A stretch of 33,505 nt of DNA from Myxococcales bacterium (GCA_028287135.1 JAQBQE010000056.1:1-33505); one strand, 5' to 3'. Positions 1 to 8,535 are shown, numbered from the stretch's first letter. Numbers and translations: made by a program. The notes: generated from the sequence alone by a model not told the origin.

Positions 1-1122
1 GCGATCCGGCTCACCTGTGATGCCGTCACCGGGTGCTCGTTCGCGGAGTCGATCGCGCTCGACGTGTGGAGCGAGCAACGCGGCCCCGGACTGCCGATCG
101 ACATCGTGGTCACCGGCGCGGAGCTGGCTCGCCTGGATGCGGCCCGCGTCCCGTACGAGGTGCTGGTGTCGGATCTCGAGGCCGCGGCGCGTGCGGAATC
201 CGGTCGCCTGAGCGCGCACGCGGTCTCGAGCACCGACGACTTCCTCGCCGACTACCGCGACTACCGGGCGATCAGCGATCACCTCCGCGAGCTGGCCGAG
301 CTCGCACCCGAGCGCGCGTCGCTGCACGCCCTCGGCTCGTCGCTCGATGGCCGGCCGCTGTGGGCGCTGCGGATCGGTGGGAACGAAGGCGCGACGCCGA
401 TGCTGATCAACGGCACGCAGCACGCGCGCGAGTGGATCTCGACGATGGTGACGACGTGCATCGCGAATCGCCTGGTCCGCGACTACGACCAGGATCCTGC
501 GATCCGGGAGCTCGTCGACCACACGACGATCTGGGTCGTTCCGGTCGTCAATCCCGACGGCTACCAGTACACGTGGAGCACCGATCGGTACTGGCGCAAG
601 AACCGCCGCGACCGCACCGGTGTCGATCTCAACCGCAACTTCTCGGTCGCGTGGGGCGGTGCGGGCTCGAGTCGCAACGAGCGCTCGGAGGTCTATCGCG
701 GCGCGTACGCGTTCTCGGAGCCGGAGACGATCGCGCTGCGGGATCTCGTCAAGCGCGAGCAGATCGCACTCCACATCGACTTCCACGCGTACGGTCAGCT
801 CCTGCTCTATCCGTGGGGCTACACCGCTGCGCCCGCCAAGGATCGCGATCGGTTCGCGGCGGTCGGCGACCGGATCGCGTCATCGATGTTCGCTGCCCAC
901 GGCACGCGGTACGCGCTGATGTCGGCGGTCGAGCTCTATCCCGCCTCGGGAACGATGCTCGACTGGATGTATGGTGAGGCGGCGGCATCGTCGTACACCG
1001 TCGAGCTGCGCCCCAGGCGCGGCACCGGCTTCGTGCTGCCGCCCGAGGAGATCCGCCCGACCTGCGACGAGGGTCTCGCTGCGGTGCTCGCGCTTCGTGC
1101 CGCTCGTACGATCTCCGAGTGA
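1..1122 (+). CDS. M14-family zinc carboxypeptidase, 5' end outside window
   Basis: Frame 1 is open from the first base, so the gene starts before the window; an internal ATG at 64 is not needed as the start. The M14 (carboxypeptidase A type) signature is complete. The zinc motif HARE has His at 421-423 and Glu at 430-432. NPDGY and DLNRNF substrate-site motifs follow, the third zinc ligand is in FHAYGQ (His at 784-786), and the catalytic Glu is in YTVELR (1003-1005). The family removes C-terminal residues from peptides, and secreted forms feed on external protein. About 60 residues before the catalytic domain resemble a propeptide. The signal sequence, if any, lies upstream of the window. Confidence 0.92.
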   Translation, partial: AIRLTCDAVTGCSFAESIALDVWSEQRGPGLPIDIVVTGAELARLDAARVPYEVLVSDLEAAARAESGRLSAHAVSSTDDFLADYRDYRAISDHLRELAELAPERASLHALGSSLDGRPLWALRIGGNEGATPMLINGTQHAREWISTMVTTCIANRLVRDYDQDPAIRELVDHTTIWVVPVVNPDGYQYTWSTDRYWRKNRRDRTGVDLNRNFSVAWGGAGSSRNERSEVYRGAYAFSEPETIALRDLVKREQIALHIDFHAYGQLLLYPWGYTAAPAKDRDRFAAVGDRIASSMFAAHGTRYALMSAVELYPASGTMLDWMYGEAAASSYTVELRPRRGTGFVLPPEEIRPTCDEGLAAVLALRAARTISE

Positions 1123-1217
1123 CCGCGCGCCCACGTCCTTCGAGTCACGACCGCACACGCATGCGGAGGTATCCGTAGATCCGCGGCGGGTATGCTGGTT
1201 GCAACACCCACGATCGC

Positions 1218-2225
1218 ATGTCGAGCTCGATGCCGTCGCGCACGCGTGATGTGGTGGTCATCGGCTGCTCCGCGGGCGGCATCGACGCGCTCACCCGGAT
1301 CGTGCAGGACCTGCCTCCGGACACCGCCGCCTCGGTGCTGGTCACGCAGCACCTCGCACGCACGGAGAATCCCTACCTCGTGAAGCTCCTGCAGCGCGTC
1401 AGCAGGTTGCCCGTGGTGTGGGCCGAGCAAGGCGCGAAGATCGAGCGAGGCAAGGTCGTGGTGGCGCCGCCCGATCTTCATCTCCTCGTCAGCGAGAGGC
1501 ACGTTCGCCTGTCCCGCGGGCCTCGCGAGAACCTTGCGCGTCCCTCGATCAACAAGCTGTTCCGGTCCGCCGCCGCCGAGCTCGAGAGCCGCGTGATCGG
1601 CGTGCTGCTCACCGGGATGCTGTCAGACGGCGTTGCGGGACTGCTGGCGATCCGCAACGCGGGCGGCGTCACGATCGTGCAGGACCCAGCCGACGCTGCG
1701 TTCCCGGAGCTGCCGGGCAACGCGCTGCTCGCGATGCAGCCCGACCACGTGCTCCCGGTCCACAAGATCGGCGACGTGCTCGTGCGATTGATCGGGCGGG
1801 CGGTCGAGCCGACCACGGTCCCGATGCCGGTCCTCGAGGAAGCTCGCTTCGATCGCGAGGAGCGAGCCGACATCGATAGCCTGGCGAAGCTCGGGCCCCA
1901 GATGCCGATCGCGTGTCCTGACTGCAACGGCCCGCTGTGGGAGATCGGCGGCCGCGGCCACCGACGGTTTCGTTGCTATCTCGGACATAGCTGCTCGGCG
2001 TTCGACTTGCTGGCAACCAACGCGGACGCAGTCGAGGCCGCGCTCGACAGTGCCGTTCGCGCGCTCAGCGAGCGCGCAATCACACTCGAGCTACTCGCGA
2101 GTGACGCCGCCGAGCTCGGCCACGAGCAGAGCTCGGAGACCTACGCGGCGAAGGCGCGCGACACGCAACGGCAGGTCGAGCTCGCACGCGCCTTCCTCCG
2201 CGAGCTATCTCGCGTCAACCGATGA
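1218..2225 (+). CDS. CheB-type protein-glutamate methylesterase with C-terminal zinc ribbon
   Basis: 335 aa. The CheB catalytic domain stands alone, without the usual N-terminal receiver. The catalytic triad is visible: Ser18 in GCSAGG, His45 in TQHLA and Asp137 in GMLSDG. CheB removes methyl groups from chemoreceptor glutamates or deamidates glutamines. After a linker, from about residue 233, there is a Cys/His ribbon (CPDC, then CYLGHSC) and a helical tail, an architecture I associate with stand-alone CheB-like proteins. No receptor, CheR or CheA is adjacent, so the partner is unknown. Its 3' end overlaps by 11 nt the convergent gene at 2215-2490. An ATG at 1230 is an alternative start. The chemotaxis role is inferred from the family only. 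Confidence 0.88.
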   Translation: MSSSMPSRTRDVVVIGCSAGGIDALTRIVQDLPPDTAASVLVTQHLARTENPYLVKLLQRVSRLPVVWAEQGAKIERGKVVVAPPDLHLLVSERHVRLSRGPRENLARPSINKLFRSAAAELESRVIGVLLTGMLSDGVAGLLAIRNAGGVTIVQDPADAAFPELPGNALLAMQPDHVLPVHKIGDVLVRLIGRAVEPTTVPMPVLEEARFDREERADIDSLAKLGPQMPIACPDCNGPLWEIGGRGHRRFRCYLGHSCSAFDLLATNADAVEAALDSAVRALSERAITLELLASDAAELGHEQSSETYAAKARDTQRQVELARAFLRELSRVNR

Positions 2226-2490
2226 ACGGTGCGTGCACCCGGATCGACACGGCGATCGCCACGGCCAGCGCCTCCAGTCGCCGCAGCGTCACCACGGCTG
2301 TCGCTTGCTCGGGGCCGCGGGCGACCAGCGCGTCTTCCGTTTGCTGCCTGACAAGAGCCATCACCTTGCCGAGCAAACGTGTCCTCCGACGTACGCTGCC
2401 GAAGTCGCGGGCAGCTTCCTGCTCGGCGTCGAACGCGTTCGCGAGCGCCGCTTCCGCCCCCTCGACGCCATCCATCCCCAGATCGCCCAT
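2215..2490 (-). CDS. small hypothetical protein (91 aa)
   Basis: Not recognised. Codon use (G/C at most third positions) matches the neighbours, and the predicted chain is Ala/Glu/Arg-rich and largely helical with no membrane segment. The first half holds an acidic stretch (GAEAALANAFDAEQEAARDF) and the C-terminus ends VHAPFIG. The stop codon overlaps the end of the convergent CheB gene by 11 nt. No strong ribosome site is obvious; a GGAG lies about 16 nt upstream. It could be a helical-bundle regulatory protein or a chance ORF. The AT-rich stretch at 2520-2570 between it and the next gene may contain the promoter. Confidence 0.45.
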   Translation of the reverse strand: MGDLGMDGVEGAEAALANAFDAEQEAARDFGSVRRRTRLLGKVMALVRQQTEDALVARGPEQATAVVTLRRLEALAVAIAVSIRVHAPFIG

Positions 2491-2568
2491 CTACCAACCA
2501 CACCATCTCCGGTCGTCGTCTTCAACAATCATGAACTATTGGATTTTTACACCGATGCCCCCGTAATT

Positions 2569-3270
2569 TTACACCCCGGCAAACCACTCGTAGCCCTGGT
2601 TTTCCCAGTACCCACCGGTGCGCCGGTCGAGAAAGCTGATCTCCGTCAGGTACTTGACCATCTTGTAGCCGAGCTTGACCGAGCCGTAGAGCCGACACGG
2701 CGCTCCGTGCTTGGGCGTCAGCGGCGCGCCATTCATCGCGAGCGCGACCATCGTATCCGGATGCAACGCGCTGGCACGATCCCAGCTCGACCAGTAGCCA
2801 CGCGCCGTGGCGCTCGGCGCATCGAACGAGCGGAACTCGACGTACGCGGTCGGTCGCGCGCCCGCGAGCTTCGCGATCTCGGTGATCGCCACGCCGCTCC
2901 AGTCGGCCACCGCGCTCCAGCCCTCGACGCAGTGATGCCGGATCCGTGCACCGATCTGCGGGAGCGCACGCAGGTCCGCGAGCGTCAGCCGGAGCGGTGT
3001 TGCGACCAGGCCGCTGACGATCAGCTTCCAGTCGTCGGGGACCGCCGGGATCTCGGGCGCGACATGGTAGCCGGGGATGGCGTCCATCGGCGTCAGCTCG
3101 AGATCGCGACTCGGCACGCGCTCGGAGAGCATCGCGCCCTCGAGCGTCTCGGTGACGCGCTCCATGCGACCGAGCGCGCCCTTGTGCGGCTTGCTCGTGT
3201 CGCACGCGACGAGGCCGAGCGCTGCGAGCGCGCGGAACGCGTCCCGTCGCGAGGGAGGGACGCGGGTCAC
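2569..3270 (-). CDS. molybdopterin-dependent oxidoreductase (sulfite oxidase/YedY fold), Tat-type lipoprotein
   Basis: 233 aa from a GTG at 3270 that overlaps the TGA of the upstream cytochrome gene (GTGA, 4 nt), implying translational coupling. The N-terminus has SRRDAF, close to the twin-arginine motif, then a short hydrophobic run ending in a lipobox (LVAC, Cys23). The protein is therefore probably exported folded with its cofactor and lipid-anchored. The domain is the PF00174 type: the molybdenum-ligating cysteine is Cys114 in HHCVEGW, followed by WSGV and a C-terminal LTEISFLD region. Enzymes of this fold include sulfite oxidases and the sulfoxide reductase MsrP; the substrate cannot be read here. 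The adjacent b-type cytochrome is the likely electron partner. Confidence 0.85.
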   Translation of the reverse strand: MTRVPPSRRDAFRALAALGLVACDTSKPHKGALGRMERVTETLEGAMLSERVPSRDLELTPMDAIPGYHVAPEIPAVPDDWKLIVSGLVATPLRLTLADLRALPQIGARIRHHCVEGWSAVADWSGVAITEIAKLAGARPTAYVEFRSFDAPSATARGYWSSWDRASALHPDTMVALAMNGAPLTPKHGAPCRLYGSVKLGYKMVKYLTEISFLDRRTGGYWENQGYEWFAGV

Positions 3271-3935
3271 GGCGCGGCCTCGTCGTCGGCGGGCGCGCGA
3301 CCGCCGGTGATCATCGCGGGGACCTGGCGCCAGTGCACGATCACCATCACGACATGCAGCACGACGAACGCGCCGAGACCGACGAGCGCGAGGAAGTGAA
3401 TCACCCGGGCACCATCGTAGCCGCCCATCAGCCAGGTCAGGCGGTGGAGCTGCACGGGCTTCCAGATCGCGAGCCCGGACGCGACCTCGAGGATCGCGAG
3501 CACGATCGCCGCGGTGTACGCGGAGCGTTGCAGCCCGTTGTAGAGATCCTTCGCCGGCGCGAACTTGCGCAGCCGCAGGTAATACAGGAGCTGCTGGATC
3601 GCGGGCCGGGTGTCGCGCGGCGGCCAGAACAGCCGGCGTCGCCATTCGCCGGACGCCGCGAGGTAGCCGAGGTAGACGATCGCGTTCACCACCAGCAACC
3701 ACGCGAACGCGAAGTGGAGGTGCCGCGCTCCGGCGAGCCAGCTACCGGCGCGCATCCACGCGGGCGGCATCCAGCCCTGCATCATCCAGTCGTAGGTCGC
3801 GCCGCGCGGTCCGAAGAACGGATACGCGATCAGGATCTGCAGCCCGCTCATCGCCATGAGGACGAGCGCGGGGACGTTGATCCAGTGGGTGACCCGGATC
3901 AGCAGCGGTTGCGGACGCCGGCGGCGGTTCGCCAT
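3267..3935 (-). CDS. cytochrome b561/b6-type integral membrane protein
   Basis: 222 aa with four predicted membrane helices at about residues 20-40, 74-95, 135-155 and 178-203. Candidate heme-ligating histidines sit at the helix ends: THWIN (His17), RHLHF (His72/74), RVIHF, and LHVVMVIVH near the C-terminus. This pattern fits the PF01292 family (b-type cytochrome subunits of hydrogenases, formate dehydrogenases and related oxidoreductases). Placed 7 nt after the upstream lipoprotein gene and overlapping the downstream molybdoenzyme, it is probably the quinone- or electron-connecting membrane subunit of that enzyme. The C-terminus ends in an acidic tail (ADDEAAP). Confidence 0.85.
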   Translation of the reverse strand: MANRRRRPQPLLIRVTHWINVPALVLMAMSGLQILIAYPFFGPRGATYDWMMQGWMPPAWMRAGSWLAGARHLHFAFAWLLVVNAIVYLGYLAASGEWRRRLFWPPRDTRPAIQQLLYYLRLRKFAPAKDLYNGLQRSAYTAAIVLAILEVASGLAIWKPVQLHRLTWLMGGYDGARVIHFLALVGLGAFVVLHVVMVIVHWRQVPAMITGGRAPADDEAAP

Positions 3936-3942
3936 CGCACGC

Positions 3943-5985
3943 TCACAGCTTGACGGAGTAGACGAAGCTCGCCTTCGGGAACCGGAGGAAGCGCTCCGAG
4001 ATGATCTTGTGCGGCACGACCTTGGTGCTGTCGACGTACTGCTTGACCAGCTTCATCGCCCCCGCCTTGTCACCGCGCGCCTTGATCCCGGCGACGAGCT
4101 TCATCATCTCGTCGACCGCAGGCACGAGCCTGTCGGTGTGGATGATCAGCGCGCCCTTGTCGGTGCCGTTGCCGGCCGTCGCGTTAGCGTCCCAGGTCAG
4201 CGCCTTGCGATCGAGGAGAAAGCCGATCTGGATCGCGGCAACGTTCGAGTACGTCTTGCGCTCGCCGGCGCCGGTGTACATGCCCTGCGAGACGTGTCCC
4301 ATCGCCCACACGATCGCGTCCGCGAAGCTCTGCGCGGCCAGCTGATCGGAGATCACGCCCTTGGTGCGCAGCAGCTCGAGCAGGTACAGCGCGGCGGTCT
4401 GCGCCTTGAGCTCCTCGAGCACCGATGCCATCGGCCCACCGAACACGTCACCGGCCTTCTTGCCGCCGACCTTGTACTCGTGCGCCGGGCCGAGGTTGTG
4501 CGCGGCCTCGTGGAGGATCGTCGAGAGCAGGCCGGGCTCCTGGGTGCCGGCATAGTTCTCGAGGCTCTTCGCGTCGAGCATGCTCTCGGCCTGTGCGCGG
4601 CGCGCGGCGATGCTGTCCGGATCGCCGTACAGGTTGACCATCGCCACCGTGCGGCCACGGCCCTCGTTGGCGACCGGTCCCCAGTTCGGCAAGCTCTGGC
4701 CGATCGTCGCGCCGACTGCGTCGCGGTCATCGCCCGCGTTGACCACGATGTCGATGAAGTCCGGCAGGTGGAACGTCACGGTGCGCGCGAGGTACGGGCG
4801 CCCCGCCGCCTTCGCGATCGCGGCCTCCATCTCCTGCTGCACGGGCACGAGCTTCTGCTGCCACACGCGCGAGCCCTGGTTGATCCGCGCGAACGTCAGG
4901 TGGGTTCCCGCCTTCGATGAGCACGGCTCCCAGTAGACCTCGTCGGGCGCGATCCGCACGTACCACTTCGAGTTGTCGACGGTCATCTTCGCCCACGCCT
5001 CGTCGGCGGGCTCCCAGTGGTTCGACTGAAAGCTCGCGGCGGCGGCGCGCAGGTACGTCACGAGCGGCTGCTCGGCGGGATCCTTGATCGTGTCGGCCGC
5101 GGCCGTGAGCTCCGCGGAGATCGCGGTCATCACGTCCTTGTAGGCCTCGGTGTACGGGACCGCCGTCAGCTTGTCGCCGCTACCGCGCACCGCGGTGAAC
5201 GGAGACAGCAGCGTCTTGGCATCCTTGCGCTTCTCGAGCACGGTGCAGAACTTGTCCTGCTTCTGGAGCTCGGCGGGATAAATGTCGAACACCGGCTTGG
5301 GCGAGCCCGGGATCGCCGAGCACAGCGGATCGTTCTCGGTCGCCGGGGCCACGCACTTCGGTCCACGATTCCTGCGGAACAGGCTGCGGCTCGCCGCATC
5401 CGGCGGTAGCTGCGTCGCGAGCGCGGTCGCACCGTTCTGGAGCTCGTAGATCCGATCGACCAGCGAGGCGACCTTCATCATGTGCGCCGTGAACTTCTTG
5501 TCGGCGGCCGCCAGCTCGGACAGATCGTTCCACACCAGCGTGGCGCGACCCTGATCGAGATCCTTGCCGACGAGCTCGCGGCGCTTGCCATCCTCGGTCA
5601 GCAGATCGCCGGGCTTCTTCGACGCATCGACGATCTGCGCGTACGCGATCTCGAAGGACGGGGTGAACGCCCCGCCCTGCACCCAGTCACCAGGGGTCGG
5701 ATAGAACAGCAGGGTCGCGACCTCGCCGGGATCGAGGTTGCCGTCCTTGTTCGCGTCGACGGTCCAGTAGAGGGGGAGGTTCTCGCGCACGGCCCACCGG
5801 TTGAGCTCGGTGCGTGGCATCGCATCGTGGCGGCGCGCCTCGACCTTGGTCGGGGTCGGGGTCGGAGTCGGCGTCGGCGTCGGGGTCGCGACGCCGGGGA
5901 CCGGGTCCGCGACCGGCACGGACGGCGGCAACGGTGCGGACTTGCAGGCGGCGATCGCGACGAGCAGCAGCGGCAGACGGTTCAT
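3943..5985 (-). CDS. lipoprotein metallopeptidase related to dipeptidyl peptidase III (M49-like)
   Basis: 680 aa. The N-terminus is a lipoprotein signal (MNRLPLLLVAIAAC), followed by a Pro/Thr linker with a (TP)n run and then a canonical EF-hand-like loop (DANKDGNLDPGE). The catalytic region has HEAAHN (His492, Glu493, His496) and, 28-29 residues later, LEELKAQTAALYLL, which matches the second zinc-glutamate helix of bacterial DPP III (EEARADL-type). DPP III releases dipeptides from peptide N-termini. The classical M49 motif is HExxGH; here the spacing is the ordinary HExxH, so this is a divergent member or a related zincin. It is the first gene of a three-gene operon with the cytochrome and molybdoenzyme. 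Confidence 0.72.
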   Translation of the reverse strand: MNRLPLLLVAIAACKSAPLPPSVPVADPVPGVATPTPTPTPTPTPTKVEARRHDAMPRTELNRWAVRENLPLYWTVDANKDGNLDPGEVATLLFYPTPGDWVQGGAFTPSFEIAYAQIVDASKKPGDLLTEDGKRRELVGKDLDQGRATLVWNDLSELAAADKKFTAHMMKVASLVDRIYELQNGATALATQLPPDAASRSLFRRNRGPKCVAPATENDPLCSAIPGSPKPVFDIYPAELQKQDKFCTVLEKRKDAKTLLSPFTAVRGSGDKLTAVPYTEAYKDVMTAISAELTAAADTIKDPAEQPLVTYLRAAAASFQSNHWEPADEAWAKMTVDNSKWYVRIAPDEVYWEPCSSKAGTHLTFARINQGSRVWQQKLVPVQQEMEAAIAKAAGRPYLARTVTFHLPDFIDIVVNAGDDRDAVGATIGQSLPNWGPVANEGRGRTVAMVNLYGDPDSIAARRAQAESMLDAKSLENYAGTQEPGLLSTILHEAAHNLGPAHEYKVGGKKAGDVFGGPMASVLEELKAQTAALYLLELLRTKGVISDQLAAQSFADAIVWAMGHVSQGMYTGAGERKTYSNVAAIQIGFLLDRKALTWDANATAGNGTDKGALIIHTDRLVPAVDEMMKLVAGIKARGDKAGAMKLVKQYVDSTKVVPHKIISERFLRFPKASFVYSVKL
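5848..5888. repeat. hexamer microsatellite coding a Thr-Pro run
   Basis: An imperfect tandem of about six 6-bp units (gtcggg/gtcggc variants on the plus strand). On the minus strand it encodes alternating Thr-Pro in the linker of the M49-like lipoprotein. Because units are 6 bp, copy-number change would lengthen or shorten the linker without a frameshift. Confidence 0.75.
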
Positions 5986-6381
5986 GGCGCGGACGCTAGC
6001 AGATCATCCACCTCGCCGCGTGCGGCGGCCCGCTCGGGGCGTGCGGTACCGCGCGGTACGCAGCGCGATGCGACCTCCATTCGCCAAGGATTCGCGAACA
6101 TGGGCGAGACCGCGAGGTGCACCGGCCGTTGCACAGACACCCTGCGTGTCCCGCGTCGTTCACACGAGATGGCTCGACGCCGACGACTATGCCTCGCTCG
6201 CCGTCGTCGAGCACGTCGAGGTCGTGGACCGCCCGCCTGACGTCGATCGCATGCGCGCCCTCCAGCTCCTCGCGCGCGGCTCACGCCAGCGCCGGCGAAC
6301 GCTGCCGACGCCGCTGCGTGGTCGGCTCGCCCTGCTCCGCTAGCTCGTGCAACTCGCCGCTCGGCGGTTCATGATCGGCCG
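5986..6381. other. 396-bp divergent intergenic region
   Basis: Lies between the starts of the minus-strand lipoprotein operon and the plus-strand zincin, so it should hold both promoters; I could not pick convincing -10/-35 boxes. A plus-strand reading frame (ATG at 6070 to a stop at 6343, about 90 codons) is possible, but its Arg-rich product resembles an out-of-frame translation and has no recognisable domain. Confidence 0.5.
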
Positions 6382-7293
6382 ATGCGGTGGTGGTCCGTCC
6401 TCGGTGTGCTCGTCGCGTTGCCCGCCATGGTCCGTGCCGAGCGCGCCGCCGATCCTCCCGAGGTCTCGTTCGCGGACGCGAAGGTCCTGCTGTCGCCGAC
6501 CACCACGACGACGTGCACCACGATCCCGTGCCTGATCGAGCAGGCGTACGCCAGGGACGACAAGGCCCGAACCCTCGCGCTCGCCCTGTTCGAGGACACC
6601 GGCAACGTTGCCGGCGTCGGTCCCAAGGAGCTGATGGACGGTGGGTTTCGCGGACCGATTCAGCTCGTTCCGCAGCTACCGCTCGGCAAGTACCGAAAGC
6701 ATCTCGCGTGGACGTCGGAGGCGATGCACTCGATCGATACGTTCTTCGCGACGCTGTTCGAGGACCAGAAGATCGCTCCGAGCTATCGCTGGCGCGCGCT
6801 GTCGCTTCGCTACGTGCGTTCGGTCGGGAAGCGAACCCCGAGTGCGTACGCGTTCGGCTGGACCATGGAATACAACGTGGAGGGATCGCTGCTGACCACC
6901 GCGGGCGGCGTGCTCGAGACCATCGTCCACGAGCTGTTCCACCTCAACGACTTCGCTCACAGCGAGTGGTCAGCAACGACGCTGCAACAGGACTACGACG
7001 CGATCGTCGCTCGCTGCGGCACGAAGGCGAGCTGCCTCGAGCCGTACGCGCCGAACCGGACCAAGGTGCGTGCGACCGGGACCTACTACGCGTTCCAGCC
7101 CAACAACGGCAACGGGGTCCACGAGTATGCCGCCGAGCTCGCGGTTCGCTACTTCACCGAGCAGTCGCAGATGATGCACAGCGGCAAGCTGACCCGTCGC
7201 GCGTTCAAGTGCGGTCCCGCCGAGAACGCCCGTGCGTGGCAGGCGCTGGTCGACGAGTTCTTCGCGGGACGCGATCTCGTGCCGGCCTGCTGA
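6382..7293 (+). CDS. secreted putative zinc metalloprotease (HExxH)
   Basis: 303 aa with a Sec-type signal peptide (MRWWSVLGVLVALPAMVRA). The zinc-binding motif VHELFH has His183 and His187, followed by LNDFAH. Further on, HEYAAELAVRYF (His247, Glu248, Glu252) could supply the third ligand. Cys pairs (TCTTIPC; CGTKASC; C-terminal CGP and PAC) suggest disulfides in an exported protein. The rest matches no peptidase family that I can name. Its TGA stop abuts the TGA of the convergent gene, so the two stops form the palindrome TGATCA at 7291-7296. Confidence 0.75.
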   Translation: MRWWSVLGVLVALPAMVRAERAADPPEVSFADAKVLLSPTTTTTCTTIPCLIEQAYARDDKARTLALALFEDTGNVAGVGPKELMDGGFRGPIQLVPQLPLGKYRKHLAWTSEAMHSIDTFFATLFEDQKIAPSYRWRALSLRYVRSVGKRTPSAYAFGWTMEYNVEGSLLTTAGGVLETIVHELFHLNDFAHSEWSATTLQQDYDAIVARCGTKASCLEPYAPNRTKVRATGTYYAFQPNNGNGVHEYAAELAVRYFTEQSQMMHSGKLTRRAFKCGPAENARAWQALVDEFFAGRDLVPAC

Positions 7294-7872
7294 TCAGAAG
7301 CCGTCGAACGGCGTCGACGCGAGCCACGCGTGCTGCGACTCGAACGCCGCGTGGGCTCCTTTGATGATCTCCTGTGCCGCGATCTCGCAATACGCCGCAC
7401 GGTCGAGCGCCGCCCCGAGCCCGGCCCAGCCGTGCTGCGCACGGTGCTGGGTCGAGCCGAGGTAGTCGCCGGCGGTCTCGAGCACCTCGGGGATCGCCGA
7501 GCGGATCTTGGCGCGGATCAAGTCGTGGCGAAGCGTGACCCGCTCGCTGACGTACAGCCATCCGAGCGCCTGGGCTCCCGACGAGAACGCCGGGATCTCG
7601 TGACGGCGGAGCAACATCGCGCCTTCCGCGCGCGACAGCCCGAGGCCGAGCAGGTCCGACGCGATCCATGCGGCGCGGATCCGCGGCACGAGGAAGCTCG
7701 CGTCGAGACCCGTGGTCGAGAGCAAGCGCGAGGCGAGCGGCGCATCGAACCCATAGAGCCGCGCGAGCAGGTGGCGGTAGCTCGAGACCGATGGCGATGC
7801 GATCGCATCGAGCAGCAGCTCCTCGATCGGAGCGTGGTGCCGCTTGGTCTCGAGCGTCAGCCGCGCCAGCAT
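7294..7872 (-). CDS. heme-oxygenase-like protein (paralogue 1)
   Basis: 192 aa from the ATG at 7872, preceded by GAAGG. The frame stays open upstream to about 8127, but codon use there is poor and the paralogue at 31127-31744 starts at the same place in the fold. The N-terminal helix has ETKRHHAPIE, matching the heme oxygenase pattern TKxxHxxxE, with His13 as the proximal heme ligand. Later, ALGWLYVSERVTL corresponds to the bacterial LGALYVLEG-type distal helix, and the C-terminal GAHAAFESQHAW fits the last helix. The distal glycine after the Glu is replaced by Arg111. Heme oxygenases open heme to biliverdin, releasing iron and CO; whether this copy is catalytic is open. Confidence 0.68.
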   Translation of the reverse strand: MLARLTLETKRHHAPIEELLLDAIASPSVSSYRHLLARLYGFDAPLASRLLSTTGLDASFLVPRIRAAWIASDLLGLGLSRAEGAMLLRRHEIPAFSSGAQALGWLYVSERVTLRHDLIRAKIRSAIPEVLETAGDYLGSTQHRAQHGWAGLGAALDRAAYCEIAAQEIIKGAHAAFESQHAWLASTPFDGF

Positions 7873-8312
7873 CGGTGACAGCGCCTTCGGGTGACGAGGA
7901 GCCGACGCGATCGGGGTGACCGTCCCCTCGTCGACCGTCGGGCCATGGAGGGTGATCGCGTGCGGCTGGATCCGGGCGAGCATCGCGGCAGCTCTCTGCA
8001 AGCGGCGTGAGCAACCCGGACCGCGTCTCGATCGAAGGCCGCTGGAGCGAGATCGCAGGCTTGCATCGATCGACACCCGCGAGCCGAGCGAGTTCGCGCG
8101 GGCATCGCGGATCACCGTGGCACCCATGCCAGGGCCACACGTCGGCGGAGGTGATCTCGCGAGCGACGTGACCCGTCACCTGCGCCCGCGGCGACTCGGT
8201 GATTTTGTGAGCGGGCATGAGACGACGTGCGAGATCGCGCCGCCGCTGTGCGCAGGCGCGCAGTGAGCGAATTCGCACGCGTTGATTACGCAAGTCGCTG
8301 TGATCAGGACCC

Positions 8313-8327
8313 AAAATCGTGGATTTT
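8313..8327. promoter_or_regulatory. AT-rich inverted repeat, possible operator
   Basis: A perfect 6-bp inverted repeat (AAAATC / GATTTT) with a 3-nt centre, the most AT-rich spot in the kinase-operon upstream region. It could be a repressor site or a short hairpin. The assignment is positional only. Confidence 0.3.
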
Positions 8328-8500
8328 TAGGCACATGGCGTGCACGAGGCTGCGCCTTGGTGCTGACGCAAGTCCGTCCTGAACCGTCGGGAGTTTCACT
8401 GGCTCTCGACCGGCGAGCGTGCGTATCCGCGCGTATGTCTCGCGTCCAACACCGGGAGTGCGATTGTGCCTTCCTCGTGGAGTGTGTTTGATCCACGGTG

Positions 8501-8521
8501 CCGGCCAGGGGATTTGGCCGG
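8501..8521 (+). promoter_or_regulatory. GC hairpin at the ribosome-binding region of the kinase operon
   Basis: CCGGCC and GGCCGG pair perfectly across 9 nt. The hairpin ends about 14 nt before the ATG at 8536, directly before a GGTGAG stretch that is the likely ribosome site. It could affect translation initiation. Confidence 0.3.
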
Positions 8522-8535
8522 GGTGAGTTCCACTT

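Larger units (their letters stand above)
7873..8535. other. 663-bp intergenic region upstream of the kinase operon
   Basis: No convincing gene. It separates the divergently transcribed heme-oxygenase-like gene and the hybrid-kinase operon and should hold both promoters. Two inverted repeats are visible: AAAATC-GTG-GATTTT at 8313-8327 in a locally AT-rich patch, and CCGGCC-N9-GGCCGG at 8501-8521, just upstream of the kinase start. An imperfect GG-N10-GC match occurs near 8337, but it is too weak to call a sigma-54 promoter. Confidence 0.5.

Noticed and set aside
2522..3205. Alternative minus-strand frame overlapping the molybdoenzyme gene
   Set aside because: No domain and poor codon use; the frame ending at 2569 contains the HHCVEGW cofactor motif and a lipoprotein signal.
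7873..8127. N-terminal extension of heme-oxygenase-like paralogue 1
   Set aside because: The extension is Arg/Ser-rich with atypical codons, and the paralogue begins at the position equivalent to ATG 7872.
8337..8353. Sigma-54 promoter upstream of the kinase operon (GG-N10-GC)
   Set aside because: Only the minimal GG and GC dinucleotides match; the rest departs from TGGCACG-N4-TTGC and such matches are frequent at this GC content.
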